The notes beneath the pieces are model-generated. The model saw only the letters and a list, made by a program, of their open reading frames with translations, had not been told where the DNA came from and did not search any database. A stretch of 64,000 nt of DNA. It comes from Allobosea sp. Tri-44 (GTDB lineage Bacteria; Pseudomonadota; Alphaproteobacteria; Rhizobiales; Beijerinckiaceae). The stretch spans positions 310,001-374,000 of the forward strand of contig NZ_NBDP01000007.1 of NCBI RefSeq assembly GCF_004123845.1, given 5' to 3'. This document shows, one piece after another, positions 44,334 to 55,844 of the stretch; position 1 is the first letter of the stretch, and each line of letters begins with the position of its first letter. The position numbers and the translations under genes were made by a program.

Positions 44334-44337
<4 letters not shown>
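43438..44337 (-). CDS. Dipeptide/oligopeptide-type ABC transporter permease (DppC family)
   Basis: 299 residues with an N-terminal hydrophobic helix, the HVLGTDPLGRDILARLL motif that marks DppC, and the coupling loop AQAAVSFGASNRRIMVRELL; it ends NFIGDGLRDALDPRM. The ATG at 44337 has GGAG about 7 bases before it and overlaps the DppB-type stop (ATGA). A longer open frame to 45087 is an overlapping frame inside the DppB-type gene. It overlaps the MOSC start by 4 bases. Confidence 0.95.
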
Positions 44338-45290
<953 letters not shown>

Positions 45291-45350
45291 GGCGCCCGGC
45301 CCCCGGCCAGCGCCGGCTTCATGCCGGCGCGGTTCACATCGCGCTTCATG

Positions 45351-47033
45351 TCACTTGGCCCAGTACCACTGGCCCATGTTCCAGGTGTTTTGCCTGGCGT
45401 TGATGTTGGGCTGGTAGCCGATCAGCCCCTCCTTGTAGCCTTCGACCGGCGCGTACTGGTAGATCGGCAGGATCGGCAGTTCCTCGCGAACGAGCACCTG
45501 CAGCTTCTGGTAGATCGCCTTGCGCTTCTCCTGGTCGAAGGTCTCCTGGCCCTGCTTCATCAGCGTATCGGCCTCGGCGCTCTGCCACTGCATCTGGTTG
45601 GCGCCGTTGCCGCTCTTGGCCGGGATCGCATCCGAGCCGAAGCGATGCGCCGGATCGGGATCGATCACCGTACGGAAGGCGGTGCCGACCAGCAGGGACT
45701 GGAACTTGGAGCGGGTGTAGAACTCGCCCCAGATCACGGCGGCGGGCATGTTGTTGATCGCCATCTTGATGCCGATCTGCTGCCAGTCCTGCTGCATCAA
45801 TTGCTGGCATTGCTCGCGAAGGGCCGCGCCCGTCGTGGTCGAGACGGCGAATTCGAGCGGCACGCCGTTCTTCATGCGCACACCCGAGCCAGAACGCTTC
45901 CAGCCGGCATCGTCGAGGATCTTGCCGGCGAGAGCCGGATCGTAGACCTGCTTCGGCAGGCTCGGATCGTAGGCCCAGGATTCCTGCGGCATGAAGGATT
46001 CGGTCGGGGTGTGCAGGCCGTAGAAGACGATGTCGATGATCGCCTGCTTGTTGATCGAGGCGTAGAGGGCCTTGCGCACCGCCTTGTCGGAGAGGACGGG
46101 GTGCTCGAGGTTCGGCATCAGCACCTCGAGCGAGGCGCTCGGGATCTTCACCACCTTGCGGCCGGGCAGCTTGACCGCCTCGGCATAGAAATTGGCCGGG
46201 ATGCCGGTGCCGATGATCAGGTCGACCTGGCCGGTGCGGAACTGGGCATAGAGCGCGGTCTGGTCGGGTACGTATTTCAGCACCGCCTTCTCCAGATACG
46301 GCCCCTTGCCGTGGTACTTCTCGTTGGCGACGAGCTGGATGTTGTCGCCCGGCGTGCGCGTGCCCCATTTGAACGGGCCGGTACCGACCGGCGCGCCGTT
46401 GAACGGCGCCGTGTTCGGGTCGGCCGCCTTCTCCAGCAGGTGCTTGGGCACGATGAAGGTGTTGGAGAGCAGCGCGAGATAGGGCGCATAGGCCTTCTCC
46501 ATGCGCCAGGAGATCTCAAGCGGGCCGGTGACCTTGATGTCCTTGACCAGCGAGTGGCCGACGCGGGTGCGCGCCTTGAAGCCCGGCGCATTGATCAGCT
46601 CGAGCGTGTACTTGACGTCCTCGGCGGTGAACGGCGCGCCGTCATGCCAGGTGATGCCCTCGCGCAGCTTGACCTTCCAGGCGAGGCCGCCTTCCGAGAT
46701 GCCGCCATTGGCCTCGCTCGGCACCTCGGCCGCGAGGTCGGGGATCAGCGAGCCGTCTGGCTGGGCCAGCCACATCGTGTTGAAAACCTGCATCCAGACG
46801 GTCTCGTCGACCTCGATGCCGGGCATCAGCGGGTTGAAGGCCGTCGGCTCCTGCGACAGGCCGACCACGACCTGACCGCTCGGCTTCGCGGGCGGCGGCG
46901 GAGGCGCCTTGCCCTGAGCGCGAGCGCCAAGACCGGACGCGGCGAGGAGGCCGCCGGCGCCCAGCGCCAGGACCTCGCGGCGATGCAGAGCAGGCAGAGC
47001 AAGGCCGGACGCCTTCGTGGACGGCTTGTTCAT
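45351..47033 (-). CDS. ABC transporter substrate-binding protein (SBP_bac_5, dipeptide/nickel family)
   Basis: 560 residues. The N-terminus has a Tat-like signal (RREVLALGAGGLLAASGLGA) ending near ARAQG, then a short proline-rich linker before the mature domain VVVGLSQEPTAFNPL. Typical family segments are WKVKLREGITWHDGAPFTAE, followed by DVKYTLELI. It binds peptides or other amides in the periplasm. GAGGGG lies 7 bases before the ATG at 47033; earlier in-frame starts overlap noncoding leader DNA. Partner permeases follow directly. Confidence 0.93.
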   Translation of the reverse strand: MNKPSTKASGLALPALHRREVLALGAGGLLAASGLGARAQGKAPPPPPAKPSGQVVVGLSQEPTAFNPLMPGIEVDETVWMQVFNTMWLAQPDGSLIPDLAAEVPSEANGGISEGGLAWKVKLREGITWHDGAPFTAEDVKYTLELINAPGFKARTRVGHSLVKDIKVTGPLEISWRMEKAYAPYLALLSNTFIVPKHLLEKAADPNTAPFNGAPVGTGPFKWGTRTPGDNIQLVANEKYHGKGPYLEKAVLKYVPDQTALYAQFRTGQVDLIIGTGIPANFYAEAVKLPGRKVVKIPSASLEVLMPNLEHPVLSDKAVRKALYASINKQAIIDIVFYGLHTPTESFMPQESWAYDPSLPKQVYDPALAGKILDDAGWKRSGSGVRMKNGVPLEFAVSTTTGAALREQCQQLMQQDWQQIGIKMAINNMPAAVIWGEFYTRSKFQSLLVGTAFRTVIDPDPAHRFGSDAIPAKSGNGANQMQWQSAEADTLMKQGQETFDQEKRKAIYQKLQVLVREELPILPIYQYAPVEGYKEGLIGYQPNINARQNTWNMGQWYWAK

Positions 47034-47076
47034 CGTTGATCCCCTCGTTGTCGACGGCCTCACGAGACCGTGGCAC

Positions 47077-47105
47077 GGCCGCCGCCTTTTGCTTGGCGGC
47101 TGGCC
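47077..47105 (-). promoter_or_regulatory. Hairpin in the leader of the peptide-type importer operon
   Basis: GGCC-GCCGCC (47077-47086) pairs with GGCGGC-T-GGCC (47095-47105) around an 8-base loop, with one bulged base. It begins about 45 bases before the binding-protein ATG on the minus strand, in the 279-base divergent spacer. It could modulate the transcript's start or stability; no known riboswitch was recognised. Confidence 0.3.
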
Positions 47106-47312
47106 GTATCGGCCGTCGAATTGACGGCCCGGCCCCATCATAGGCAGGCCATGACCGGCGATGGTCACCGTCCTGTGCGGGGACAACCAAAAGAATCTGC
47201 CGAATCCTGCCCTTCCTTTGGCATAGGGTTTCAGACGGATCGGGCTTGAATACCGGCCTCCCGCCCGGTCAGCGCCGCCAGCACGACCTCTCCCGCCAAG
47301 GACAACGCCGCC

Positions 47313-48641
47313 ATGTCGCCCCCGGTCAACCGCGTCCAAAGCGACGAAGCCTTGCCCGCAGCAGCCGATGTCGTGGTCATTGGCGGCGGCATCGCCGGCG
47401 TCACCGCAGCCTATCATCTGGCGAAGAAGGGCCATTCTGTCGCGCTGGTCGAGAAAGGCTATCTCGCCGGCGAGCAGTCGAGCCGGAACTGGGGCTGGTG
47501 CCGCCAGCAGAACCGCGACCTGCGCGAGCTACCGCTAGCGATGCGGGCCGTCGAGATGTGGAACGGGCTCTCCGAGGAGGTCGGGGCCGATGTCGGCTTC
47601 CGCCGCAGCGGCCTGACCTATCTGACGACCCGCCAGTCTGACCTCGATGCCTGGGAGGGCTGGGGCGAGAAGGCACGCCAATACCAGATGCAGACCCGCA
47701 TGCTGAGCCCCGAGGAGGCCCGCGCTTTGGCGCCGCATGCCAAGGGTGACTGGGTCGGCGGCGTGCATTCGCCGACCGATGGCCGCGCCGAGCCGGCCAT
47801 GGCGGTTCCGGCCATCGCCGAGGCGGGGCGCCGGCTCGGCGTCACTATCCATCAGGATTGCGCGGCGCGCGGCCTTGAAACCGCAGCCGGACGCGTCTCA
47901 GGCGTCGTCACCGAGAAGGGCACGATCCGGACCGCGACGGTGCTGCTCTCCGGTGGTGTCTGGACGGCGATGTTCGCCCGCCACCACGGCATCAGCATGC
48001 CGCTCGCCGGCATCAAGTCGACTTCTTTCTTCACCGGGCCGGCGCCGGAGATCACCACGGGCGGCATCTCGACACCGGACCTCACCATCCGCCGCCGGGT
48101 CGATGGCGGATACACGGTGGGGATCAGCGGGCGCGGCCTGCTCGAGCTCTCTCCGCACGGCATGCTCAATGCCAGGCCGTTCTGGCGCACCTTCAAGAAG
48201 CGCCACAAGCTGCTGACGATCCGGGCCGGCAAGTCCTTCTTCTTCGGGCCGGAAGCGCTGATGCGCTGGAGCAATGATTCGATCTCGCCCTTCGAGCGGA
48301 TGCGGACCTATGACCCGCCGCCGCAGGAGGAGCTGATCACCTTCGCCAAGAAGCGGCTCGGCGAGATCTTCCCGCAGCTCGCCACTGTCGAGATCAAGCA
48401 CAAATATGGCGGGCTGATCGACTTCACGCCCGACTGGGTGCCGGTCATCTCGGCCATCGACGCCCTGCCGGGCCTGCATGTCTCGGCAGGGTTCAGCGGC
48501 CATGGCTTCGGCATCGGCCCGGCGGCCGGGCGGCTCGCGGCCGACATCGTCGCCGGCGACAGCCCGATCGTCGATCCCACCCCCTATCGCTACAGCCGCC
48601 TCGTCGACGGGACCGACCTCGGCGAGCCCGGGCTGATGTGA
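47313..48641 (+). CDS. FAD-dependent oxidoreductase, DAO family (first of a tandem pair)
   Basis: 442 residues. FAD fingerprint VVVIGGGIAGVTAAYHLAKK at about 18-37; a distinctive block GEQSSRNWGWCRQQNRD follows at about 53-69, and the C-terminal FAD motif is GFSGHGFGIGPAAGRLAAD. The family oxidises amines and amino acids such as sarcosine, glycine and D-amino acids. It is divergent from the peptide-type importer and followed 64 bases later by a clear paralogue. The Cys of NWGWC is a possible flavin-attachment or active-site residue, not established. Confidence 0.92.
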   Translation: MSPPVNRVQSDEALPAAADVVVIGGGIAGVTAAYHLAKKGHSVALVEKGYLAGEQSSRNWGWCRQQNRDLRELPLAMRAVEMWNGLSEEVGADVGFRRSGLTYLTTRQSDLDAWEGWGEKARQYQMQTRMLSPEEARALAPHAKGDWVGGVHSPTDGRAEPAMAVPAIAEAGRRLGVTIHQDCAARGLETAAGRVSGVVTEKGTIRTATVLLSGGVWTAMFARHHGISMPLAGIKSTSFFTGPAPEITTGGISTPDLTIRRRVDGGYTVGISGRGLLELSPHGMLNARPFWRTFKKRHKLLTIRAGKSFFFGPEALMRWSNDSISPFERMRTYDPPPQEELITFAKKRLGEIFPQLATVEIKHKYGGLIDFTPDWVPVISAIDALPGLHVSAGFSGHGFGIGPAAGRLAADIVAGDSPIVDPTPYRYSRLVDGTDLGEPGLM

Positions 48642-48705
48642 CGCTCGCTCTCTCCTAGCCGCACAGTCCCGCCGCCTTCTCGCGCAGCGCTTTCCGGAGC
48701 CCTCC

Positions 48706-50028
48706 ATGTCGCCGACCATCGAACGCATCGCCAGCAGCGAAGCGCTGCCCGCGGCAGCTGATGTCGTCGTCATCGGCGGCGGCATCGTCGGCGCCGCCGC
48801 GGCCTATTATCTGGCACGGCGTGGCCGCTCGGTGGCGCTGGTCGAGAAGGGCGTGATCGGCGGCGAGCAGTCGAGCCGCAACTGGGGCTGGTGCCGCAAG
48901 CAGAACCGCGACGCCCGCGAACTGCCGCTCGCGATCCGCGCCATGGAGCTCTGGGAGAAGCTGAGCGACGAGCTCGGCCGCGACAGCGGCTTTCGCCGCT
49001 GCGGCCTGGTCTACGCCAGCAACGACGCTGCGCAATTGGCGCAATGGGAGCGCTGGCGCGAGACCGCCAAGGCCTTCGGCGTCGAGACCACGATGCTGAC
49101 CGGGGCTGAAACCGCGACAATGACCGCCGCCAGCGGGCAGAGCTGGCTCGGTGGCCTGCATTCCGTCACCGACGGCAAGGCCGAGCCGGCGCTCGCAGCG
49201 CCGCTGATGGCCGATGGCGCTCGCCGCGCCGGCGCCAGCATCCATCAAGGCTGCGCGGCACGCGGGCTCGACATCGCTAATGGTGCCGTCACCGGCGTCG
49301 TCACCGAGAAGGGTACGATCCGCACGAACGCGGTAATCCTCGCCGGCGGCGCCTGGGCCTCGGCCTTCTGCCGCCGCCATGGCATCGTCTTCCCGCAGGC
49401 GAGCATCCGCGCGACCAGCCTGCGCACCGAGCCGGCGCCGGACTTCCTCGACGCCTTCTACACCCCGGAAATCGCGCTGACCCGCCGGCTCGACGGAAGC
49501 TACACGGTCGCGATCAGCGGCAAGGGCACGCTCGAGATCACGCCGCAGGGCCTGCGCTATGCCCGCGAGTTCCTCCCGATGTTCGTCAAGCGGCTGAAGG
49601 CGGTCGAGCTCGGCATCGGCTCCTCCTTCTTCAAGGGGCCGGAAGCGTTCGGCAGCTGGGAACTCGACGAGGTCACGCCCTTCGAAGCGATCCGCGTGCT
49701 CGACCCGGCGCCGAACCGCCGCGTGCTCGCGACCCTGCTGGAGCGCGCCCACGCCATGTTCCCGGCCCTCAAGTCCGTCGCCGTGCGCGAAAGCTGGGGC
49801 GCCTATATCGATTCAACGCCGGATGCCGTGCCGGTGATCTCGCCGGTCGCCGGCCTCTCCGGCTTCGTGCTGGCGGCCGGCTTCAGCGGCCACGGCTTCG
49901 GCCTCGGCCCCGCCGCCGGCCATCTCGCCGCCGACCTTGCGACCGGTGACACGCCGATCGTCGATCCGCGCCCGTTCCGGCATTCGCGCCTCGTCGACGG
50001 CTCCCGCGGCGCGATCGGCGAGTTCTGA
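48706..50028 (+). CDS. FAD-dependent oxidoreductase, DAO family (second of a tandem pair)
   Basis: 440 residues, collinear with the preceding gene from SEALPAAADVVVIGGGI to GFSGHGFGLGPAAGHLAAD, including GEQSSRNWGWCRKQNRD. The central part (about 90-350) has diverged more, as in TLRTEPAP against FFTGPAPE, suggesting different substrates. CCGGAG six bases before the ATG is a good ribosome site. Its stop lies 3 bases from that of the convergent M20 gene. Tandem duplication within this lineage is the simplest explanation. Confidence 0.92.
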   Translation: MSPTIERIASSEALPAAADVVVIGGGIVGAAAAYYLARRGRSVALVEKGVIGGEQSSRNWGWCRKQNRDARELPLAIRAMELWEKLSDELGRDSGFRRCGLVYASNDAAQLAQWERWRETAKAFGVETTMLTGAETATMTAASGQSWLGGLHSVTDGKAEPALAAPLMADGARRAGASIHQGCAARGLDIANGAVTGVVTEKGTIRTNAVILAGGAWASAFCRRHGIVFPQASIRATSLRTEPAPDFLDAFYTPEIALTRRLDGSYTVAISGKGTLEITPQGLRYAREFLPMFVKRLKAVELGIGSSFFKGPEAFGSWELDEVTPFEAIRVLDPAPNRRVLATLLERAHAMFPALKSVAVRESWGAYIDSTPDAVPVISPVAGLSGFVLAAGFSGHGFGLGPAAGHLAADLATGDTPIVDPRPFRHSRLVDGSRGAIGEF

Positions 50029-50031
50029 GGT

Positions 50032-51174
50032 TCAGCAGAGGCGGTCGGCGACGCGCGCGATCATCGCCATCGCTCCAGCGAGCTCGGCATCGGTGATGTA
50101 CTCTTCCGGCTTGTGGGCGCGGTCGACATCGCCGGGCCCGCAGACGATCGCGGCAAGGCCGGCGCGCTGGAACAGCCCGGCCTCGGTGCCGTAGCTGACA
50201 GCCGCCTGGCGTCCCTGGCCCGAGACCGCCTCGGTGAAGGCGACCAGCGGATCGCTCTCGTCGAGGGCGAGAGGCGGATAATCGCTCATGGTCTCGAAGC
50301 TGAACGCGAGCTTGTGCCCGGTCGCGGCAGCCTCGCGGGCGATCCGCTCGGCGACACCGGGCAGGAAGCCGAGCAGCGCGGCGGGCTCCTGGCCGGCGAT
50401 GGCACGGGCCTCGACCTCGAACACGCACTGCGCCGGCACGATGTTGATGCCGGTGCCGCCCTTGATCACACCGACCTGGATCGTCGAATAGGGCGGCGCA
50501 AAGGCCTGCGCGAATGGCCCTTCAGCGGCATGGCGCAACGCCTCCTCATGGATCGCGGCGATCAGGCCGGCGGCGTAATGGATCGCGTTGTCGCCGAGAT
50601 CGGTGCGCGAGGAATGCCCGGCCTTGCCGTCGACCGTGACACGCTGGGCGATCTTGCCCTTATGGGCCAGCACCGGCCGCAAGCCGCTTGGCTCGCCGAC
50701 TATGCAGCCGAGCACAGGCGGGCATAGCTCCGGCAGTCGCGCGATCAGATGACGCACGCCGACGCAGCCGACCTCCTCGTCATAGGACAGCGCGATGTGC
50801 ACCGGCCGCGCCAACTTCTTTGCGACGAGGGCGGGTACGCTCGCCAGCACGCAGGCCGCAAAGCCCTTCATGTCGACCGCGCCGCGCCCGATCAGCCGCT
50901 CGCCATCACGCCGCAGCTTGAAGGGATCGCCGATCCAGCCCTCGGGCGCCGCCGGAACCACGTCGAGATGCGCTGAGAGGATGATGCCGCCCGGGACCTT
51001 CGGCCCGATCGTCGCGAACAGGTTGGCGCGGTCGCCCTCCGGCCCCGGCACGATCACGCTGTCGACGCCATGGCCGGCGAGATAGGCGCGGACATGCTCG
51101 ATGATCGCCCCGTTCGGGGTGCGACAGACGGAGGGAAAGCCGACGAGATCGGCGAGAACGGTTTCGACGGTCAT
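50032..51174 (-). CDS. argE: Acetylornithine deacetylase (ArgE) / M20 family metallopeptidase
   Basis: 380 residues. Zinc ligands and catalytic residues are in place: His69 and Asp71 (SAHLDVVP), Asp101 (GRGAVDMKG), Glu133/134 (YDEEVG) and Glu161 (GEPSG), with the last His in DRAHKPEEY. The dimerisation domain (about 180-290) is inserted as usual. ArgE removes acetyl from N2-acetylornithine; in this catabolic context it might instead remove an N-acyl or N-carbamoyl group, as after hydantoin cleavage. It is divergent from the HAD/aldehyde dehydrogenase pair. Confidence 0.88.
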   Translation of the reverse strand: MTVETVLADLVGFPSVCRTPNGAIIEHVRAYLAGHGVDSVIVPGPEGDRANLFATIGPKVPGGIILSAHLDVVPAAPEGWIGDPFKLRRDGERLIGRGAVDMKGFAACVLASVPALVAKKLARPVHIALSYDEEVGCVGVRHLIARLPELCPPVLGCIVGEPSGLRPVLAHKGKIAQRVTVDGKAGHSSRTDLGDNAIHYAAGLIAAIHEEALRHAAEGPFAQAFAPPYSTIQVGVIKGGTGINIVPAQCVFEVEARAIAGQEPAALLGFLPGVAERIAREAAATGHKLAFSFETMSDYPPLALDESDPLVAFTEAVSGQGRQAAVSYGTEAGLFQRAGLAAIVCGPGDVDRAHKPEEYITDAELAGAMAMIARVADRLC

Positions 51175-51386
51175 GGGATTCGCTTGAGGGTTGGATCAGC
51201 CGAAACTCGGCGAGGCGGCCTAGCCTGTCCATCCTGCCCCGACTGCCGCAGCAATCCATGCCGAAGCATACCCGCTCATCGGCAGAATATTCGGTCGCGC
51301 CGAGCGGATTCCGCCTCCCTCCCCACGCTCGCGCTCTAGCCTCTTCCCAACGGCAGAGAGCCGTCGCAACGATCGAGAGCGAGACG

Positions 51387-52055
51387 ATGAGCAGCTTCCG
51401 GCCGAAATTCATCACCTTCGACTGCTATGGCACACTGATCTATTTCGAGATGGCTCCGGCCGCCCGGCGCGTCTATGCCGGCCGCCTCGCGCTTGAGCAG
51501 ATGGACGCCTTCTGCGACGCCTTCTCGAGCTATCGTCTCGACGAGGTGCTCGGCGCCTGGAAACCCTATCAGGACGTCGTCCGCAATGCGGTGGAGCGGA
51601 CCTGCAAGCTCCTCGGCATCCCCTACGATCCGGCTGATGCTCAGCGCATCATCGACGAGATTCCGAGCTGGGGTCCGCATCCGGACGTGCCGGCCGGTCT
51701 CGCCAAGGTCGCCAGGGAGATCCCGCTCGTCATCCTCTCGAACTCGATGACGGATCTGATCCCGCATTCAGTCGCCAAGCTCGGCGCACCCTTCCACGCG
51801 GCCTATACCGCGCAGGACGCCCAGGCCTACAAGCCCCACATGCGCGCCTTCGAGTACATGTTCGACATGCTCGGCTGCGGCCCGCTGGACGTGATGCACT
51901 GCTCGTCGAGCTTCCGCTACGACCAGATGACCGCCTACGACATGAAGATCGCCCGACGCGTCTTCGTCAATCGCGGCCACGAGCCGGCGAACCCCTATTA
52001 CAGCACCCACGAGATCAAGGACATTGGCGGCCTGCCGGCCCTGGTCGGGCTCTGA
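51387..52055 (+). CDS. HAD hydrolase, haloacid dehalogenase type II family
   Basis: 222 residues. The nucleophile is Asp12 in ITFDCYGTLIYF; other HAD motifs are ILSNSM and the Lys of YKPHMRAF, and CSSSFRYDQMTAYD near the C-terminus. In classical L-2-haloacid dehalogenases the last motif has SSNxxD; here the Asn is replaced, so dehalogenation is doubtful. The ATG at 51387 is preferred; upstream extension has low-complexity residues. It is 2 bases from the aldehyde dehydrogenase gene. A second member is at 55845. Confidence 0.88.
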   Translation: MSSFRPKFITFDCYGTLIYFEMAPAARRVYAGRLALEQMDAFCDAFSSYRLDEVLGAWKPYQDVVRNAVERTCKLLGIPYDPADAQRIIDEIPSWGPHPDVPAGLAKVAREIPLVILSNSMTDLIPHSVAKLGAPFHAAYTAQDAQAYKPHMRAFEYMFDMLGCGPLDVMHCSSSFRYDQMTAYDMKIARRVFVNRGHEPANPYYSTHEIKDIGGLPALVGL

Positions 52056-52057
52056 TC

Positions 52058-53527
<1,470 letters not shown>

Positions 53528-53545
53528 ATGCGCCGCGCAGCGCCG

Positions 53546-54499
53546 TCAGCTGTAGCAGGCCTGCCTCAAACCGAGACCGGGATGAAGCGCGTCGATCGCC
53601 TCGATCTCGGCCTTCAGTTCTGCCCCGATCCAGTCCCGGATCTCGCCGACGACCGGGCTCGGCGGGCGGTTGCGCGGCGTCAGGAGCACGCAGTTGCGCT
53701 CGCCGCGCGTCAGCCGGTCGCTGGCCGGCACCAGCGCGCCAGACCTCAGCGCATGCGAGACGACCGTGATCCAGCCAAAGGCGACGCCCTGGCCGAGCAG
53801 CGCCGCCTGCACCACCACGGCATAGTCCGAGAAGCTCAGCGTCTTGACCGGCCCCGGCCGGCCGGTGGCGAAGGGCGGATAGCGCTCGGCCCAGTCGAGC
53901 GCGGAATCGGTCAGGTTGATGATCGTGTTGCCGTCGTCCGTTGTCCCCACTTCCGGCTCGCTCTGCCGGTAGCCCGGGCTGCAGATCGGCAGCATCACCT
54001 CGCGCACCACCATCGCCTCGGCCGGCACCGCTTCATCGCCATCGAGGAAGCGCATGCCGAGATCGACATTGTCGACCGGGCCGCGCAGCGAGCCGGCGAT
54101 CATCTGGAAGCGCAGGTCGACCGAGGGAAAACGGCGCTGAAAATGATCCATGCGCGGCATCAGCCAATGCGTGGTGAAGGCGGAGGAGACCGAGATCGTC
54201 ACCGTCTCCTTGCCGCCGCGTAGCTGCTCGACCTCGCGCAGGCCCGCTTCGATGCTGCGGAAGCCGTCGGCGACGCGGCGATAGAGCACTTCGCCCTCCG
54301 GCGTCAGGATCGCGCCCCTCCCGCCGCGCTCGAACAGGCGCAGGCCGAGATGGCTCTCGAAGCGCGACAGCATGCGGCTGACCGCCGGCTGGGTGACGTT
54401 CAGCTCCTCGGCCGCGCGGGTGAAACTGCCGCTGCGCGCCGCCGCCTCGAAGACGAAGAGCGCATTGCTCGACGAGACCATGCGGCGCAGCTCTGACAT
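53546..54499 (-). CDS. LysR family transcriptional regulator (GcvA-like)
   Basis: 317 residues. Winged helix (about 10-70) with FVFEAAARSGSFTRAAEELN and VTQPAVSRML; effector domain follows. The SSNALFVFEAAARSGSF and LGLRLFERGGRGAILTPEG segments are typical of GcvA/glycine-cleavage regulators. It is divergent from the polyamine-type importer operon (230 bases apart), the classical LysR arrangement, and probably controls it. Confidence 0.92.
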   Translation of the reverse strand: MSELRRMVSSSNALFVFEAAARSGSFTRAAEELNVTQPAVSRMLSRFESHLGLRLFERGGRGAILTPEGEVLYRRVADGFRSIEAGLREVEQLRGGKETVTISVSSAFTTHWLMPRMDHFQRRFPSVDLRFQMIAGSLRGPVDNVDLGMRFLDGDEAVPAEAMVVREVMLPICSPGYRQSEPEVGTTDDGNTIINLTDSALDWAERYPPFATGRPGPVKTLSFSDYAVVVQAALLGQGVAFGWITVVSHALRSGALVPASDRLTRGERNCVLLTPRNRPPSPVVGEIRDWIGAELKAEIEAIDALHPGLGLRQACYS

Positions 54500-54729
54500 G
54501 ACTTCAGGTTATGTTCTCCCTGATTATTTGGCAATTGCGACAAGGGGCCGAAATCCCGTTTCATCAGTTGATCGAATGCAGCTTGCGGTGACGGCCCGCC
54601 AGAGGCCCGCACCACCGAACAGCACCAGCGCCGGCACGGATCGCCATAAGATCACCTTATGGCCCGTCCCGAAAACGGTCTTTGCCTGCGCAGTGCCGCG
54701 ATGTCGCTGTATCCGGACGGGAGAGTGCC

Positions 54730-55815
54730 ATGGCCAACATAGGCGGCGAACGCGTCGAGATCAGATCCGCGAGCAAGCATTACGGCTCGGTGCGCGCGCT
54801 CGACGACGTCTCGCTCGACATCGCCCCGCAGGAATTCGTCTCGCTGCTCGGCCCGTCCGGCTCGGGCAAGACCACCTTGCTCGGCATCCTCGGCGGCTTC
54901 ATCCAGCCTTCCGGCGGCTCGGTCCATCTCGGCGGCCGCGACGTCACCTATACCCCGCCGCACAAGCGCGACATCGGTATCGTCTTCCAGAACTACGCGC
55001 TGTTCCCGCATATGAGCGTCGGCGAGAACGTCGCCTTCCCCTTGCGGGCCCGGCGCCTGCCCAAGTCGACCTATGCCGAGAAGGTCCGCGGCGCGCTCGC
55101 CATGGTCGACCTCGCCGGTTACGAGGAGCGCGGCATCGGCCAGCTCTCCGGCGGCCAGCGCCAGCGCGTCGCGCTCGCCCGCGCCATGATCTTCGAGCCG
55201 CGCCTGATCCTGATGGACGAGCCGCTCTCGGCGCTCGACAAGCAGTTGCGCGAAAACATGCAGATCGAGCTGCGCCAGCTCCACAAGCGGCTGGGCGCGA
55301 CGATCATCTACGTCACCCACGACCAGCGCGAGGCGCTGACGATGAGCGATCGCGTCGCAATCCTGAAAGACGGCAAGCTGGTCCAGATCGACAGGCCCGA
55401 GCGCCTGCACGATCACCCCGCCAACGCCTTCGTCGCCAGCTTCATCGGCGAGGCGACGCTGCTGCCGGTCGAGCGCGCCGGCTCTGACAGCGTCTCCCTC
55501 GCCGGCACCGTGCTGAAAAGCGCCCGCCCGATCGCGCCGAACGGCGAGCTCGTGCTCGCGATCCAGACCGAGAAGCTGCTGGTCGAGGACGGCTCCGGCA
55601 GTCCGGACCGAAATCGGCTCGAAGCCCGCGTCACCGACATCGTCTTCCAGGGCGAGAGCCTGCGCGTCTTCCTCGCGCTCGATGACGGCACGGCGCTCAG
55701 CCTGCGCCAGCCCAGCCATTACGAGGCCGCCCGCCGCATCCCGCCGGTCGGCGAACGCCTCGCCGTCAGCCTCCACCCGCAGGACACGATCATCGTGCCG
55801 AAAGCCGGCGCCTGA
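54730..55815 (+). CDS. ABC transporter ATP-binding protein, polyamine type (PotA family)
   Basis: 361 residues with Walker A GPSGSGKTT, signature LSGGQRQRV, Walker B RLILMDEPLSALD and H-loop VTHDQREALTM; a TOBE domain occupies about 285-361. The first gene of a six-gene operon. The ATG at 54730 has GGGAGA six bases upstream; a longer frame from 54682 is poor. It is paralogous to the ATPase at 30442-31542 but belongs to an operon with split permeases. Confidence 0.95.
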   Translation: MANIGGERVEIRSASKHYGSVRALDDVSLDIAPQEFVSLLGPSGSGKTTLLGILGGFIQPSGGSVHLGGRDVTYTPPHKRDIGIVFQNYALFPHMSVGENVAFPLRARRLPKSTYAEKVRGALAMVDLAGYEERGIGQLSGGQRQRVALARAMIFEPRLILMDEPLSALDKQLRENMQIELRQLHKRLGATIIYVTHDQREALTMSDRVAILKDGKLVQIDRPERLHDHPANAFVASFIGEATLLPVERAGSDSVSLAGTVLKSARPIAPNGELVLAIQTEKLLVEDGSGSPDRNRLEARVTDIVFQGESLRVFLALDDGTALSLRQPSHYEAARRIPPVGERLAVSLHPQDTIIVPKAGA

Positions 55816-55844
55816 TCCCCCTCCCCAAGCAGAGACGCAAGACC

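Noticed and set aside
51387..52055. A defence or toxin role for the HAD protein
   Set aside because: The context of aldehyde dehydrogenase and oxidases is metabolic, and no partner antitoxin or nuclease is nearby.
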